From the NCBI GenBank assembly GCA_014529385.2, contig CM043958.1, positions 148,460,385-148,515,884 of the forward strand: a DNA stretch of 55,500 nt, given 5' to 3'. Origin of the DNA: Adiantum capillus-veneris (lineage: Eukaryota; Streptophyta; Polypodiopsida; Polypodiales; Pteridaceae). A model generated the notes under the pieces. It was not told the origin of the DNA and did not search any database. It saw nothing but the letters and a program-made list of their open reading frames with translations. Position numbers and translations under genes: made by a program. Below, piece by piece: positions 1 through 11,022 of the stretch (positions within the stretch are counted from its first letter, which is position 1; the number at the start of each line of letters is the position of its first letter).

Positions 1-21
1 TCTTGTATTACAATTGAAGAG

Positions 22-1077
22 TCACAATTTCTTGCAAACTCGAGGCTTGGGGGGGTGGGAAACACTAGAAGGATTGCGGAGGGGAGTACTCTTTCTGGGA
101 GTCTTCTTCACGGCAAGAGGTGATCTGGGTGCTTCCCTCTCTCCCATATCTCCATCTGCATGATGAGCATGGTGATTTAAACGTGTGGACTCCGAAGGTC
201 TATTCTTTTTGGAAGATCCACCTATGTCATAAAACAACACATCAGCCCATACAGACATTGCATAGAAGTTGACAAGTCCAATACCATTACCACTTACCAT
301 CACTATTTTTCTTGCGCTTCTTTGACACCTTCACCATGTCACTCAGAAAGATGGGAGAATCTGGATTCTCATCACCAGCTACCATGCGCTGCACTGCATC
401 CACTCCCTCTTGCGCTATTGCCTCCGCATCTTCAACTGTTGCATCATCCTTTGGACTGCTTTCGCTTGGTTGTGGCTCAACTGCTACTGTGCTTGCATGG
501 GGGGGTCTACCTTCACAACTGGAGTGCCCTCACTGGAGTACACACTATGGGCTTCAGGAGTAGCTTGTAGCACAACCTTTGGCACGTCATCCTGTATCGG
601 TGCCACACAAGGAATATGGCCAGAACCTGCAAGCACATCAGTGAAGTTCAGGATTGTGCAATCAGCAGATACTTGAAGGAAACCTGAACTGTTCTTGGAT
701 TTATATGAGATTGGAAGCAATGGTAACCAGCCTGTATGCAGGAGCATTGATTTAAGTGAATCTGGAATACTACTCTTGCAAGAGACGTCCGCACATACCG
801 TCTCTGATCCAAGCCAGGCAGCAAAACACAGAGCATGGTATGCATGACCACATGCTAGCGTGTATACACAAACCACATGGGAAGCCATGAATGCAAGACC
901 ACATGCAACACATAGTCCTCGAACAGAGAATGTAGCCTGCAAGTGGCTCAAGTGCTGGCCAGCTGTCGGAAGCAGTAACATTGTGTCACCAGCCTTCACC
1001 TGCTCCAACATGCTCTCACAAAAGTTGATCTGTTGCACACACGTACTCACTGATGCTTCCAAGTCAGTCAGTTCTTT
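22..1077 (-). pseudogene. 3' exons of an unidentified RING-like zinc-finger gene
   Basis: Two exons read on the minus strand: 1077-298, entered after an acceptor CAG, and 221-22, ending in a stop. The donor at 297 (GTAAGT) and the acceptor AG at 223-222 join in phase to give a Lys/Arg- and Ser-rich, probably nuclear, C-terminus (SKKRKKNSD then GGSSKK). The first exon opens with a short coiled coil containing KELTDLEAS. It then has a Cys/His cluster (C-x2-C, then LACGHAYHALCF and WLG) that resembles a RING or PHD-like finger, followed by an acidic Ser/Pro tail. The frame breaks at the run of six G (500-505). One extra base there restores an uninterrupted frame to the donor, so this is either a real indel or a homopolymer error. 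I do not recognise the family. Function as a ubiquitin ligase is only a guess from the finger. Confidence 0.5.
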
Positions 1078-1106
1078 CTGCATGACAAATGAAGAACAAA
1101 AGGTCC

Positions 1107-2170
1107 ACAGGGATTAGATATGAGAACCACCATTACAACACAAAGTACCATGGCAAGTACCTTTAACAAAAAAAAATACCATAAAAAAGTACTTTGGACA
1201 CTCCAAAAAACCGCCAAGGCAATTAAAAATACCATGGCAAGTAGAAAAGTACCTTGGACACTACCACCATAACAGAAAACTGCCATTCCATTAAAAACAT
1301 GAAGGCAAAAGCTACTACCATAACAGGAAAGACTATCATGATAAAAAAGCCACCATGACCAAAAACAAAGTACAATGACAAGTTTCTTGGACACTACACA
1401 CTAATAAGCAATGACCGTACAACCACCTTAATAGAAAAAACTACCTTTACAAGTACCTCGGGCAGTACCACAATAGCAACAAACTTCCTTAAAGAAACAA
1501 TCAACCATAGAAAAAAAAACCATGAAAAAGTACATTGGGCACTGCCACCATAACAGAGATGGCTTTCCAAAAAACCTCTAAGGTAATGACATATACCATG
1601 GATAGTAGAAAAGTACCTTGAGCACTACAACAATAGCAAAAGAAAAGTACCATAGCAGGAAATGCTGCCATGAAAAAAACACCAGCATGATCAAACGAAG
1701 TACCATGACAGGCATTCTGGCCATTACATGATACCTAGAAAAATAGCCATGACCCCTGCACCTGTCATGGTAGAAAAAACTACCATGACAAGTACCACAA
1801 TAATAGACAAACTTCCATGGAAAAAACAAATACTCATAGCAAAAAAAACCACCATGGAAAAGTACTTGGTCCATGTCACCGTAATAAAAAGAATGTAAAA
1901 AGAAACTACCATGCCAAGTACCTTGGGCACTATTACCATGATAGAATCCCACAATAGAAAAAACTACCATGTCAGGTATGTTGGGCACTTAGCACCATAA
2001 CAAAAATAGCTGGCATGACAAAAACAACCATCTAAATAGAAAAGAGTACCATGTCAAGTACCTAGGGCATTACCACATAAATAGAAATAACTGGCATGGC
2101 AAACAAAACCACCTAAATAGAAGAGAGTACCATGTCAAGTACCTAGGGCATTACCACATAAACAAAAATC
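1107..2170. repeat. Degenerate ~81-bp minisatellite inside an intron
   Basis: Units contain variants of AAGTACCTTGGGCACTACC and TACCATGACAAG followed by A-rich spacers. The two cleanest neighbouring units, starting near 2044 and 2125, are 81 bp apart and almost identical; older units to the left are progressively diverged. The array fills the space between the exon ending near 2178 and the exon starting at 1077, so it lies in an intron of the minus-strand gene. Open frames across it are shadows of the repeat. Confidence 0.7.
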
Positions 2171-2177
2171 CTGATAC

Positions 2178-3064
2178 CTAGAGACGATCCACCTCATCTC
2201 TTATGTTCGAGCTGCTTGCATCGGCCCCAAGAGCTGTGAGTGCACTAGTTAGAGCAGCCATCTTGCCTTCAATCACCAAAAAATCAGGGTCAGTACCGAC
2301 AACTCCCTTCATGCTGGACCGCAATATCTAGAGCTCTTGCAATTGCCCCTGAATCACTGCCGTGGCTGAAGATGTCCCTTGTATCTTCCACATATTTTGG
2401 TTCCTGTCTTGTCGCTCTACTCTCACATTATCCAATGTTGTGTTCAAAACCTTTAATGCATCCCTTTTTGCATCCAAAATCTTCTCCACCTGTGCTTTTA
2501 CTTGTTGGCTTATAAAGGAGGCACTAACGAGAGAAGTGCTGCCATATAAGAGAGCATTTTGCCCACTTTTAGGACTTGCCCCGACATTGTCAAGACGAAG
2601 GGACTGAAGTGATGTCCCCTCATTATTCTCCAGCCAAATCTTTACTTTCTTGTCAATGCCACCCGGAAGCTTCTTGCAATGGTCCAAAACCTGTTCACCA
2701 AAAGCAGCCCATGCAACCTTTCAACCTGCAGGATCTTGCCAAGCAGCTGGGCATCACTCGTACACAAACAACGTTGCAAAATTGTGTGTGATCTCTTTGT
2801 TGGCTATCATGCTTTGGTAGACTTTGTGAAACAGTAACTTGCATTCGTCTACAAACTCAGGTCGCATCATATGCAGAAAGATTTTAGAGCCCTTCTCCCT
2901 TTTCTTCATGAAGACCGACAAACAATCCTGATCTGTGACATCAACCTCACTGAGGTGCTGGTAGAGCTTGCCCTCCAAGCTTAAGACATACTCCTCATGC
3001 AACTCCTCTCGTGTGTAGCAAAATCAAGTTCGCTTAGGGTATTGAATCCTCCAGGAAGATCTTG
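2178..3064 (-). pseudogene. Middle exon of the RING-like gene, coiled coil, three or four nonsense codons
   Basis: After an acceptor CAG at 3067-3065 this minus-strand exon encodes DLPGGFNTLSELD, shifts frame once near 3005, and then stays in one frame for about 275 codons to 2178. That frame is interrupted only by TGA (2756-2754), TGA (2723-2721), TAG (2330-2328) and a terminal TAG (2180-2178) placed exactly before a GTATCA donor. The middle (LENNEGTSLQSLRLDNVG, then QQVKAQVEKILDAKRD) is charged and probably forms a coiled coil. The end (KMAALTSALTALGADASSS) is alanine-rich. Reading each stop as a decayed CGA or CAG codon restores a protein that runs in phase into the RING-like exon. This is a pseudogene of unknown family; it could instead be an accessory gene of a transposon. 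Confidence 0.5.
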
Positions 3065-3152
3065 CTGCAAACCACATTTGACATAGTAAACAAACATAAA
3101 CAAACATTGAAAAGAACATTTCTACAATTGAAGAGACAGAGTTGATATGTAC

Positions 3153-3551
3153 CAATGCTTTTTTCGCCGGATAGTTTCAGACTTTATGCCCAATGTTGTG
3201 GAGCTCCTAGGCTTGCTACTGGATGAAAGCATGCTAGCTGAACCACCATTAGCTGCTGCTGCCATGGTGCACTTTCGCGGTGGAGTCTTCATATTATTGT
3301 ACAAACAAAAAAACACAATCCATGATTCACAATGTCCTCAAACAAACACATTGCTCAACTACAACAAGAGAGAGAGAGAGGGGGGGGGGGGGGATTACAG
3401 TACCCGGTGAAGATTGAGGTCGCACAAAGAGGGTAGGCGTCCGCACTTCTTCCTCGCTCTGTTCACGCAGGGTGCATGAAGATGCAGTAGCGCGTGGGTA
3501 GCTTCTTGCTGTGTAGAATGGCATGCAAGAGAAGTCACAGTCACCTTCTAC
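3153..3551 (-). pseudogene. 5' exons of the RING-like gene
   Basis: Two candidate minus-strand exons. The first is 3551-3404, entered after TTTACAG and left at CCGG/GTACTG; it encodes a Cys-containing and Glu-rich segment. The second is 3292-3153, where an ATG begins MKTPPRKCTMAAAANGG and the exon leaves at CATTG/GTACATATC. The second ATG could be the true start, with the upstream exon belonging to a leader or to another gene. The phase into the exon at 3064 does not give the better frame, so one junction is wrong or mutated. Confidence 0.35.
3368..3393. repeat. (GA)n followed by poly-G
   Basis: A short GA run passes directly into about 14 consecutive G. It lies between two exon candidates of the minus-strand gene, and its length should be treated as uncertain because long G runs are error-prone. 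Confidence 0.85.
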
Positions 3552-3821
3552 CTGTAAACAATGTTCAAAAAATGATGGCATTCTTGAAGTAGCGGCATTT
3601 TCCATTTCTTGCAACTTTCCACGTCCCCGATAAATTATTTGAAGGAAACAAATAAAACTTGAGAAGTACTTCAAAAACCACCTAGAAAAGCCCTTAAAAC
3701 TGACCACCATTTCATGCTTTCACCCTTTTGTGTTGGCCGTGAAAGCTGCATCACACCCACCATCCCTAGTCTTGTGTTTGTAGCTCGTCTTCCAACAGGA
3801 AAAATTTGGACTCTTAAAGGG

Positions 3822-5561
3822 TGTCATAAAAATCTAATATCTAACCAACCCAAATGATTTTCTCATATTAAATTGATCATTTATTGTGGGAGAGTAGATG
3901 GTAAGAAGTATTCGAATATAGACATGTGCTTTTGGGTCGATCTACCCATGGGGGTCAATGGTAAAGGGGGCCAAATGAGAGATGATCTGCAAAGAACAAG
4001 GTTAGCTAATGGAGCCTAAAGGCCTTAGGGTTAGCTTCATTAAAGACCTCCAAGGGTTAGTGCTAAAAGTCCTTTGACCTTAGGTAAGCTAGGGTTGAGC
4101 TTGAGGTGGGAACCTGACCCAAGCTTGAGGTGCTTATCATGCTTGCCAACTAAGGTGCTGGAGGTGCTTGTCATGATTTCTAACTTAGATGCATGAGGTG
4201 CTTGTCGTGCTTGATGACTAGGCAGCTTGAGGTGCTTGTGGAAACACTACCCAAGCTTGAGGTGCTTTGTCACGCTTACTGACTAAGGTGCTTGAAGGTA
4301 AGGTGTTCCACAAAGTCAACATAGACCCTACAAGGAGGGGGCGAGCCCTACAAGAAGAGTCTAGAGAGAGAACACACACACACCCTCACATTAGGCAAGA
4401 TTGGTAAAAAAAAAGAAAATAAGACACTTGTCAAGCTCCTCCTAATGGTGTGCCTAAAGCCTTTGGCCTTCCAAGGGGTCCAATGATCAATTAGTTAATT
4501 TAATTATATTTTTTAGCATTTATCAAAGGGGAAAGGTGGAGACTTATCCCAAGCCTACCCTTATTGCTTGATATGCTTCTTGTATGTGATTGGCTAGGCC
4601 TGAGAAGGTCCAATGAGCTTCAAGAAGCATGAGCTACAAGAGGGGTTGACCAAAGCAAGAAGGGGGGCTGCTTGGGGGGTATACTCTCTTCTCTCTCTCA
4701 AAGGGAAAAGGAGGACACTTGTCCCAAGCCTACCCTTATTGCTTGATATGCTTCTTGTATGTGATTGGATAGGCCTGGGAAGGTCTAATGCATGAGCTAC
4801 AAGCGGGGAGGGGTGATCAAAGCAACAAGGAGGGCTACCTGGGGGGTATACTCTCCCACAAACACTCACACACATTCTCATTGTGTGAAGCGCAAAGTGC
4901 AAGAGCTCCATCTCCTTCTCCAAGCTAGTAGAGAAGTTGAGAGCCTACACCAACACTCTTGGCTATGGAATGCAAATCCAACCAAGAGCCATGCTTCAAT
5001 GCTTAAGCTTGCCACCTTATCCATCTTCATTACTATGCTATTATGTATGCTAGTAAGAAGCGTGATGATAAGTGAGGAACTATTTATTACTCCTATGCAA
5101 TGTTCTTCTTCCTCTTCCCTACCCTCATTCCTCGCTAGCTCTCTCCACCTTCGAATGTGTTTGAGGCCTTGGGACTGAGGCTTGGGATATTCAATGCTTT
5201 TTACAAAGTTTATGTTATGCTCATGATGCATGAATCTTTCCATCTTCATTGAATCACCTAGGTCACAAGGAGCACAAAGATTGTATTGTACCAAGTCTCT
5301 CTTAATAAGAGAATCTATAATGCAGATGCCTATTCGAGGGGGGACCACCGGCTCCACATAAATCCGGTCCTCAACTGTTGTCATGTTCTCAAAACTCTCT
5401 CTCTTTCAAAAGTATTGTTCATGCCAAGTTAACTAAGTACTGTGTTTATGTTTCTACCATCAATTAGGTTCACCCTCGCTCACAAAGTAGTCTCACAAAA
5501 ATACTTTCTCTAATTTTCCTAATTCTGCTACTCTCAAAGCTCATAGGCCATTTCCATTACA
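3822..5561 (+). repeat. 5' LTR of the gypsy element
   Basis: It is 1740 bp, TG...CA, with the primer-binding site two bases after its end. It contains a cluster of imperfect units around CTTGAGGTGCTTGTCATGCT (about 4100-4290) and a 175-bp internal duplication (units near 4551 and 4726, both with AAGCCTACCCTTATTGCTTG). It is about 630 bp longer than the 3' LTR because the segment around 4300-4870 is missing there. The family is the same as the solo LTR at 32847. Confidence 0.9.
4100..4290 (+). repeat. Short tandem units inside the gypsy LTR
   Basis: Five imperfect units carry the core TTGAGGTGCTTGTCATGCTT and the spacer GACTAAGG. Similar units occur in the 3' LTR (about 11280-11440), so the array belongs to the LTR itself and may hold regulatory repeats. 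Confidence 0.6.
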
Positions 5562-5562
5562 T

Positions 5563-5574
5563 TGGTATCAGAGC
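5563..5574 (+). promoter_or_regulatory. Primer-binding site, initiator Met-tRNA
   Basis: TGGTATCAGAGC begins two bases after the LTR terminal CA. This matches the 3' end complement of plant initiator Met-tRNA, the usual minus-strand primer of plant gypsy elements. Confidence 0.9.
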
Positions 5575-5975
5575 ATTTGGTTTCTCTTTTCTTGCTTAAG
5601 AAGAGAGGTCCTTAAGTATCCAATTAATGATTGATTTTATTAATTATATTAGGGTAAGTGGGACTGGGATCTATTATCGGTTTTGTTGAGCCCGCTATGT
5701 GGGATATGGTGCACACCTTGGGAGCTTTGGCCTTAATAATGGGTTCGTTTTAGACTTACCTACGGCTTTACCATTATTGATCCATAAGAAGTCCAAAAGG
5801 AGCTAGCCCTTGGCAACTCTGCAATATTAGACCCACTCCACTACTCTCTATAATTAACCAATTTGAGCCATGGGTGTAGATACTTAAGTGTTAATTTTCA
5901 AAGGCGAAGAGGAGTAGCAACTAAGGTTTTGAACTGCCAAAGAATACACCAAGTAAACACATATGTTTAATTGAC

Positions 5976-7310
5976 ATGGCTAACAATAACCAAGAGATTA
6001 GAATGCACATTGATAACGTTGATTTTTCACATGAAGGTTCTAAAGATGATGTCCCCATGTTTGTCAATCATCTTGTTACTAGGTTGCAACAAGCTATGGG
6101 CAACCCTGCTTTGCAAGCCGAAGCTACTCAGCACAACGATGCGCTTATGGGATTTCCCTTCCTCTCCAAGAGGAAAGAGAGCTTAGGAGGCCTCTTGATG
6201 AAACCCCTAAAAGAAGACTCTCTCCCATACAAGAGGAGGACTCCAAAGAACGGGAAAGTGATGAATCCCTAAGTTTCTCTGAAGATGCGGCTCTTCTAAG
6301 GGCACAAACTCCTCCAAAGAGGAAACGGTCAACCCACAGTCGTTGTCCTCGTCGCTCCAAAAGGGAAGAGAGGAAACAAAGGAAGAAAGGGGCAAAAAAG
6401 AGGTCAACCTCTTCTCCTTCTTCTTCACCTTCCTCCTCTTCCGACGAAAGCTATGGCTATTCTCCTAGAGGATAAAGAAGGGGAGGACATCTCAAATATT
6501 ACCTTTCATGGTAAAGGTTAGAAAATCTCAATAAGTGCAGTGAGGGAGGAGAGAGTATCTCTTTTCTCACCTATGATGGAACCTTTGGTGCCACCGACAA
6601 AGTATTGGCCTTCATCTAGTAATTTGATGCGGCCTTTGGAGACGAGGGCTTCATGGAGTCCTCCACGCTACACCATGTAGCTATGCACTTTTAGAAATTT
6701 GCTCGTCAATGGTGGGCTAGTCCTCGTGGAAACAACAAAGCCCCAAAGACATGGAAAACTCTACTAGTTTCCATCATGAATCAATTCCTTGCAAGAAATG
6801 CAAAGGACAAAGTGCTTACCAAATGGTGCAGTTTGAAGCTTCTCTACCATGAGTCTATCCACAAATATGTAGACAAGTTTTGGGATTTACATCTCAAGGT
6901 TACTGTCTTTCAAAATATAGACCTCACCAAGCAAAAGTAGCAATTGTGTGTGGGATTACCTGAAGACATGGCCGAGTACGTCAACTCTCAATGGTCTAGT
7001 TCTATCACCGATGTAATCCACCACACCATGGTTGCTTCATGTAAAAATTTTCAACAAGGGGCTAGACGGAATGTCAAGTCCATGGAAAACAAATACAAGA
7101 GTGATGTAAAGGGGAAAACCAATTCCCAAAATTCTTCCCAAGGCAATTTCAACAACAACAAAAACAACAGCATTTGGTCCTAGAAGAAGGGAGTTCACAA
7201 AGGTAAAAACAAACTCTCTCCTAAAGAGATTGAATCTTTTTGCAAGGACCATGAATGTTTTAAGTGTGGGGATCAAGACATGGCTATTATTCTTGTCCCA
7301 AGATAAATGC
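5976..7310 (+). pseudogene. gag of the gypsy element
   Basis: It starts MANNNQEIRMHIDNVDF at an ATG about 415 bp after the primer site. A Ser/Lys/Arg-rich linker follows (6270-6470), then a capsid-like part with FDAAFGDEGF and QFLARNAKDKVLTKW (6600-6960), and an Asn/Gln-rich stretch before the zinc knuckle. The knuckle reads CFKCGD, then in another frame HGYYSCP (7259-7300), so a one-base shift lies inside the CCHC box. In-frame stops occur in the capsid part. Gag would form the virus-like particle and bind the RNA. Confidence 0.8.
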
Positions 7311-7850
7311 TCGTAATGAGACTCCTAGAGCTTCCACCATCAAAACTCCAAAAGAGGATGCTCATTGCAAAGGATCACCTCTCTCCTGTGCTTGGGGAAA
7401 GGTAAGGGAGCATGATGCATTCATCTTGTTTGACCCTAGTTCTACTCACAACTTCATATCAACAAATTTGGCCACCAAGTTGGACATTCAAGATTTTGAG
7501 ATGGGAGATGTTGTAACTGTCAATACAGCTTTCAAGGGACAGCAAGCCTCCGCTACTCCCTTGATTGGGAAGCTGAGGCTTCATGTCCAAAGCTATGCCA
7601 AGAAAACTTTTTCATCTCTCCTCTCTAACATGTGGATACTATCCTAGAGACTCCCTGGTTTGATCACATGGCTGTCAACATGAAGTTCCCTAAAAGGAGA
7701 ATCTACTTCATGTACAGGGAAAAGAACATGTATATAGATGCTAGTGAGTGTCGTCATACTATACCACTTGTAAATCCTCCTACTTTTGATAAATCAATGA
7801 AGAGCTCAGTTTTTGCATACATGATTTTTGTCACAAAGAGTCCCTAAATG
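7310..7850 (+). pseudogene. Retropepsin (protease) region of the gypsy element
   Basis: The segment FILFDPSSTHNFIS is the aspartic-protease active-site region of plant gypsy elements, where Asp is normally followed by Ser/Thr-Gly. Here the second and third positions are Pro-Ser, so the site looks damaged or atypical. A second part, ETPWFDHMAVNMKF, continues after a frame change near 7640 and corresponds to the ILGMPWL-type strand of this domain. It cannot mature a polyprotein as written. Confidence 0.75.
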
Positions 7851-8039
7851 ATCTTAATGTTTCACCAAATGTAAATGGTAGAAATCAAGAAGAGTTAGAA
7901 TTGTCTAATGATATCCCTATGGACTTACCTCCAAAACAAGGGGATGATGACCGTTGAATTGAGCTCCTACCACAAAGCTCACCACCTAGTTAGCCTTCTT
8001 ATAGAGTTTCCCAAGCTCAATATGAGGATATCATGAGGC

Positions 8040-9190
8040 AAGTACAATAATTGGTTGACAAAGGGATGGTGAGGCCTAGCTCCTCTCCCTTTTGTTCTCC
8101 AGTCCTTTTAGTGCAAAAGAAAGATGGTACATACCGTATGTGTGTGGACTATCGAGCATTAAACCATATCACTATCAAAAATAGATTTCCCATGCCTCAA
8201 GTAGAAGATCTCTTTGATAAGATCTACCTACTTCAGTAGGATTGACCTTAAAAGTGGATATCATCAAATAAGGATAGTGGATGAAGATATCCTAAAGACC
8301 ACATTTCGTACAACATTTGTTCTTTATGAATATGTAGTCATGACTTTTGGCTTGACTAACAAACCAGTCACATTCAACCCTCTAATGGAGAAAATATTTA
8401 GACCCCACCACAAATTCACTGGAGTGTTCTTTGATGATATCATCATCTACTCCAAGTCCTTGGAGGAAAACAAGCGACATCTCCAAGTGATTTTTCAAGC
8501 ATTAAGGGAGAACAAACTTTTTCTCAACCAAAAGAAAAGTGAAATTTTCCTTCAAGAGAGTCAATACTTAAGTCATACTATCTCTCAAGATGGTATCCGT
8601 ATGGATCCATTGAAGTTAGAAGTAATAAAAGAATGGCCTAATCCAAGGAATCTACATGAGCTAAGAAGCTTTATTGGTATATGTGCATATAGACGCTTCA
8701 TAGAAATTTTTTTCTCAAAGAGCAGGACCATTACACGACTTAACAAAGAATAACTTTAAGTATTCTTGGATTGGTAAGGAGAAAAATTCTTTTGACAAGC
8801 TCAAAGAGAAGCTTACCTCCCAACCAGTCCCTCATGCTTCTGGATCTCTCAAAGCCATTTGAGGTCCAATGTGATGCTAGTGGTGATTGCCTTGGAGCAG
8901 TCTTGCTTCAAGAAGGGTATGCCATAGCATATGAGAGGCGAAGGCTCAATATGGATAAACAGGTCTTCTAGTTGTTCTACATGCCCTAGACACATAGAAG
9001 CACTACTTATTAGGGACTCCATTCATTTTACAAACACACCATCTAAGTCTCAAGTACTTCATGACACAAACAAATCTTTTCGACAAATAAATGAGGTGGG
9101 AAAATTTTCTTTTGCAATTTAATTTTCATATTTCTCACATTGCTGGTAAGCTCAATCAAGTGGCCGATGCACTTTCACGAGACAACCAAA
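8040..9190 (+). pseudogene. Reverse transcriptase and RNase H of the gypsy element
   Basis: RT motifs appear in order: GMVRPSSSPFCSPVLLVQKK, YRMCVDYRALN, a one-base shift near 8235, FSRIDLKSGYHQIRI, TFGLTNKP, and the catalytic box FFDDIIIYS (YxDD type, both Asp kept). These are followed by FLNQKK and the connection domain. RNase H begins with FEVQCDASGDCLGAVLLQEG (about 8850-8920) and then decays. Stops at the end of each block and the frame change make it non-functional. Confidence 0.92.
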
Positions 9191-9382
9191 AGTTAATGCG
9201 GTGTCTATAGAAACTCACAATGATGTATCTTCTATGATAGATGAGTATGCTACTGACCCTAACTTTAGAGACATAATTTATGTCCTTGCTTTGGGGAAGA
9301 AAGAGGAACCATTCACCTTGTAGGATGGTTATCTTCTCCGCGGCAATAGGCTACGTGTTACCCACTCCTTTCGTGAGAAGTT

Positions 9383-10205
9383 ATGTATGAATCTCATACT
9401 CCTCCCTGTACCGGACATAGAGGCATTCAACCTACACTCCGAGGAGTAGAGACGTATTTCTATTGGCCTACCATGAAAGTGGACATACAAGAGTATGTTT
9501 CAAAATGTGTGGTATGCCAAAAGACCAAATATGATAGAGGAAAGCAACCTGTATTACTCCAGCCATTGCCTATTCCAAATTCACCAAGGGAGAGTATATC
9601 CATGGATTTCATCTTTGGATTAACCAAGTCTATCCATGGGAATACGAGCATATGGACAATAATCAATAGGTTTAGCATGCAAGCACACTTTATTCTTGTC
9701 AAAAAGACCATTAAGGCACACCAAATTACAACACTCTTCATATCACAAATTTTCAAACACCATGAATTGCCAACATCCATTGTGTCAGATAGAGATCCTA
9801 GGATAACTAGTAATTTCTAGAAAGGTCTCTTTGAAAATCTACGTACAAGATTATATTCTCTTCAGCCTACCACCCACAAGCAGATGGCCAAAGTGAGATA
9901 GCCAATCTTATGATACTTGATCTACTAAAGACTTATGTTACCAAAGTAGAACAATGCTCACAATGGGAAAATTACTTACCTCTTGTAGAGTATGTGTACA
10001 ATAATATTGTGCATACTTCTACACAAAAAGCACCTTCTGAAATCATTGAGGGAAGACCTAAAAGACCCTTGCTACTTAAAGTACATGGGAAGATATTCAC
10101 TTTCAAGAGTATAGTCGTGACCTACAATAATATTTTCAAAAGATTAAGGAGGCTATATCCATCTCTCAACAAAGGCAAATATGTGATGCTGACAAGCACA
10201 GAAGG
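9383..10205 (+). pseudogene. Integrase of the gypsy element
   Basis: The HHCC zinc domain is visible (GHRGIQPTLRGVETYFYWP, then KCVVCQKTK). The catalytic core follows with SMDFIFGL (first Asp), SDRDPRITSNF (second Asp), and the Glu-containing DGQSEIANL after a frameshift near 9830. The C-terminal part reads YNNIVHTSTQKAPSEIIEGR. A stop at about 9821 and frameshifts break the gene. Integrase would have produced the 5-bp AAGGG duplication seen around the element. Confidence 0.9.
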
Positions 10206-10358
10206 GCCTTAGCATTCAAAGAAAATTATTGGGTCTTACTTAAGTTTCCCTAGGATCAATTGAGGCAAATGACGAAAAAATCCTACGGGCCATCAAAAGT
10301 ATTATGCTAAATTAGCAAAAAGATACTATGGTCCTTTTCAAATCTTGAAGCCAATCAA

Positions 10359-10690
10359 ATGATGGCTTATCAACTCAAGTTGCCCAACCATTGGCTGATA
10401 CACAATTCTTTTCATGTGAGCCTACTTAGGACCTACAAAAAGAAGAGCCACCAAGTGAACCAATTATTGAAGACCATCCCAAAATTGAAGACCAAGAAAA
10501 GGGGCTACAACCCGAAGTTATCCTTCAGCATGAAGACAAGGTACTACAACATGGTAAGATTATTCGACGGTATCTTATTAAGCTCAAAATTAGTCCTTTT
10601 GAAGATGCTAGATGGATGCAAGTAATACATCTTAAGGATACTATGAACCTTGTCGATGCTACATTAGAGTAAGCAAATGTACAAATTTAT
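10359..10690 (+). pseudogene. Integrase tail / chromodomain-like end of the polyprotein
   Basis: AYQLKLPNHWLIHNSFHVSL is the conserved segment just before the chromodomain in plant chromoviruses. In the other frame, RYLIKLKISPFEDARWM resembles the YLIKWKG-x-EEATWE chromodomain core. Such a domain would target integration to chromatin marks. It is broken by frame changes. Confidence 0.65.
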
Positions 10691-11007
10691 TTTGAATGAC
10701 CAATATTCTTGTCTTTTAAGACTAGTTTTATTGTGCACAAATTTAAGTAGTATGCATACTTAGAATCATGTTTGTGATGATGATGTCTCTCAAACATCAA
10801 TTAGAATTGTCAATCTACTTGGGAGAATGAAATGGACTAAAGTGATGACATGCTTGCAGCATCTCTGTCTCCCAAGCACCAAATGGATTAGTCATCCATC
10901 TTGGAATGATGTCGTAGGGTAAAAAGGGATCCTCTACCTGCTAAGAAACATTGACTAATGACTAAGGCTTTATCTCTTCTACCTCATAGTCAAGGACAAC
11001 TATGATT

Positions 11008-11022
11008 TCAAGAGAGAGGTAA
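11008..11022 (+). promoter_or_regulatory. Polypurine tract of the gypsy element
   Basis: The purine run AAGAGAGAGGTAA sits directly before the 3' LTR start, where plus-strand priming occurs. Confidence 0.7.

Noticed and set aside
1068-1988. Minus-strand frames rich in Phe, Tyr and His (1068-1394, 1578-1988)
   Set aside because: They are readings through the degenerate 81-bp intron repeat, with the repeat period visible in the protein.
4594-5384. Overlapping open frames of 109-168 codons on both strands
   Set aside because: They lie inside the gypsy LTR, partly in its 175-bp duplication, and recur broken in the 3' LTR and solo LTR.
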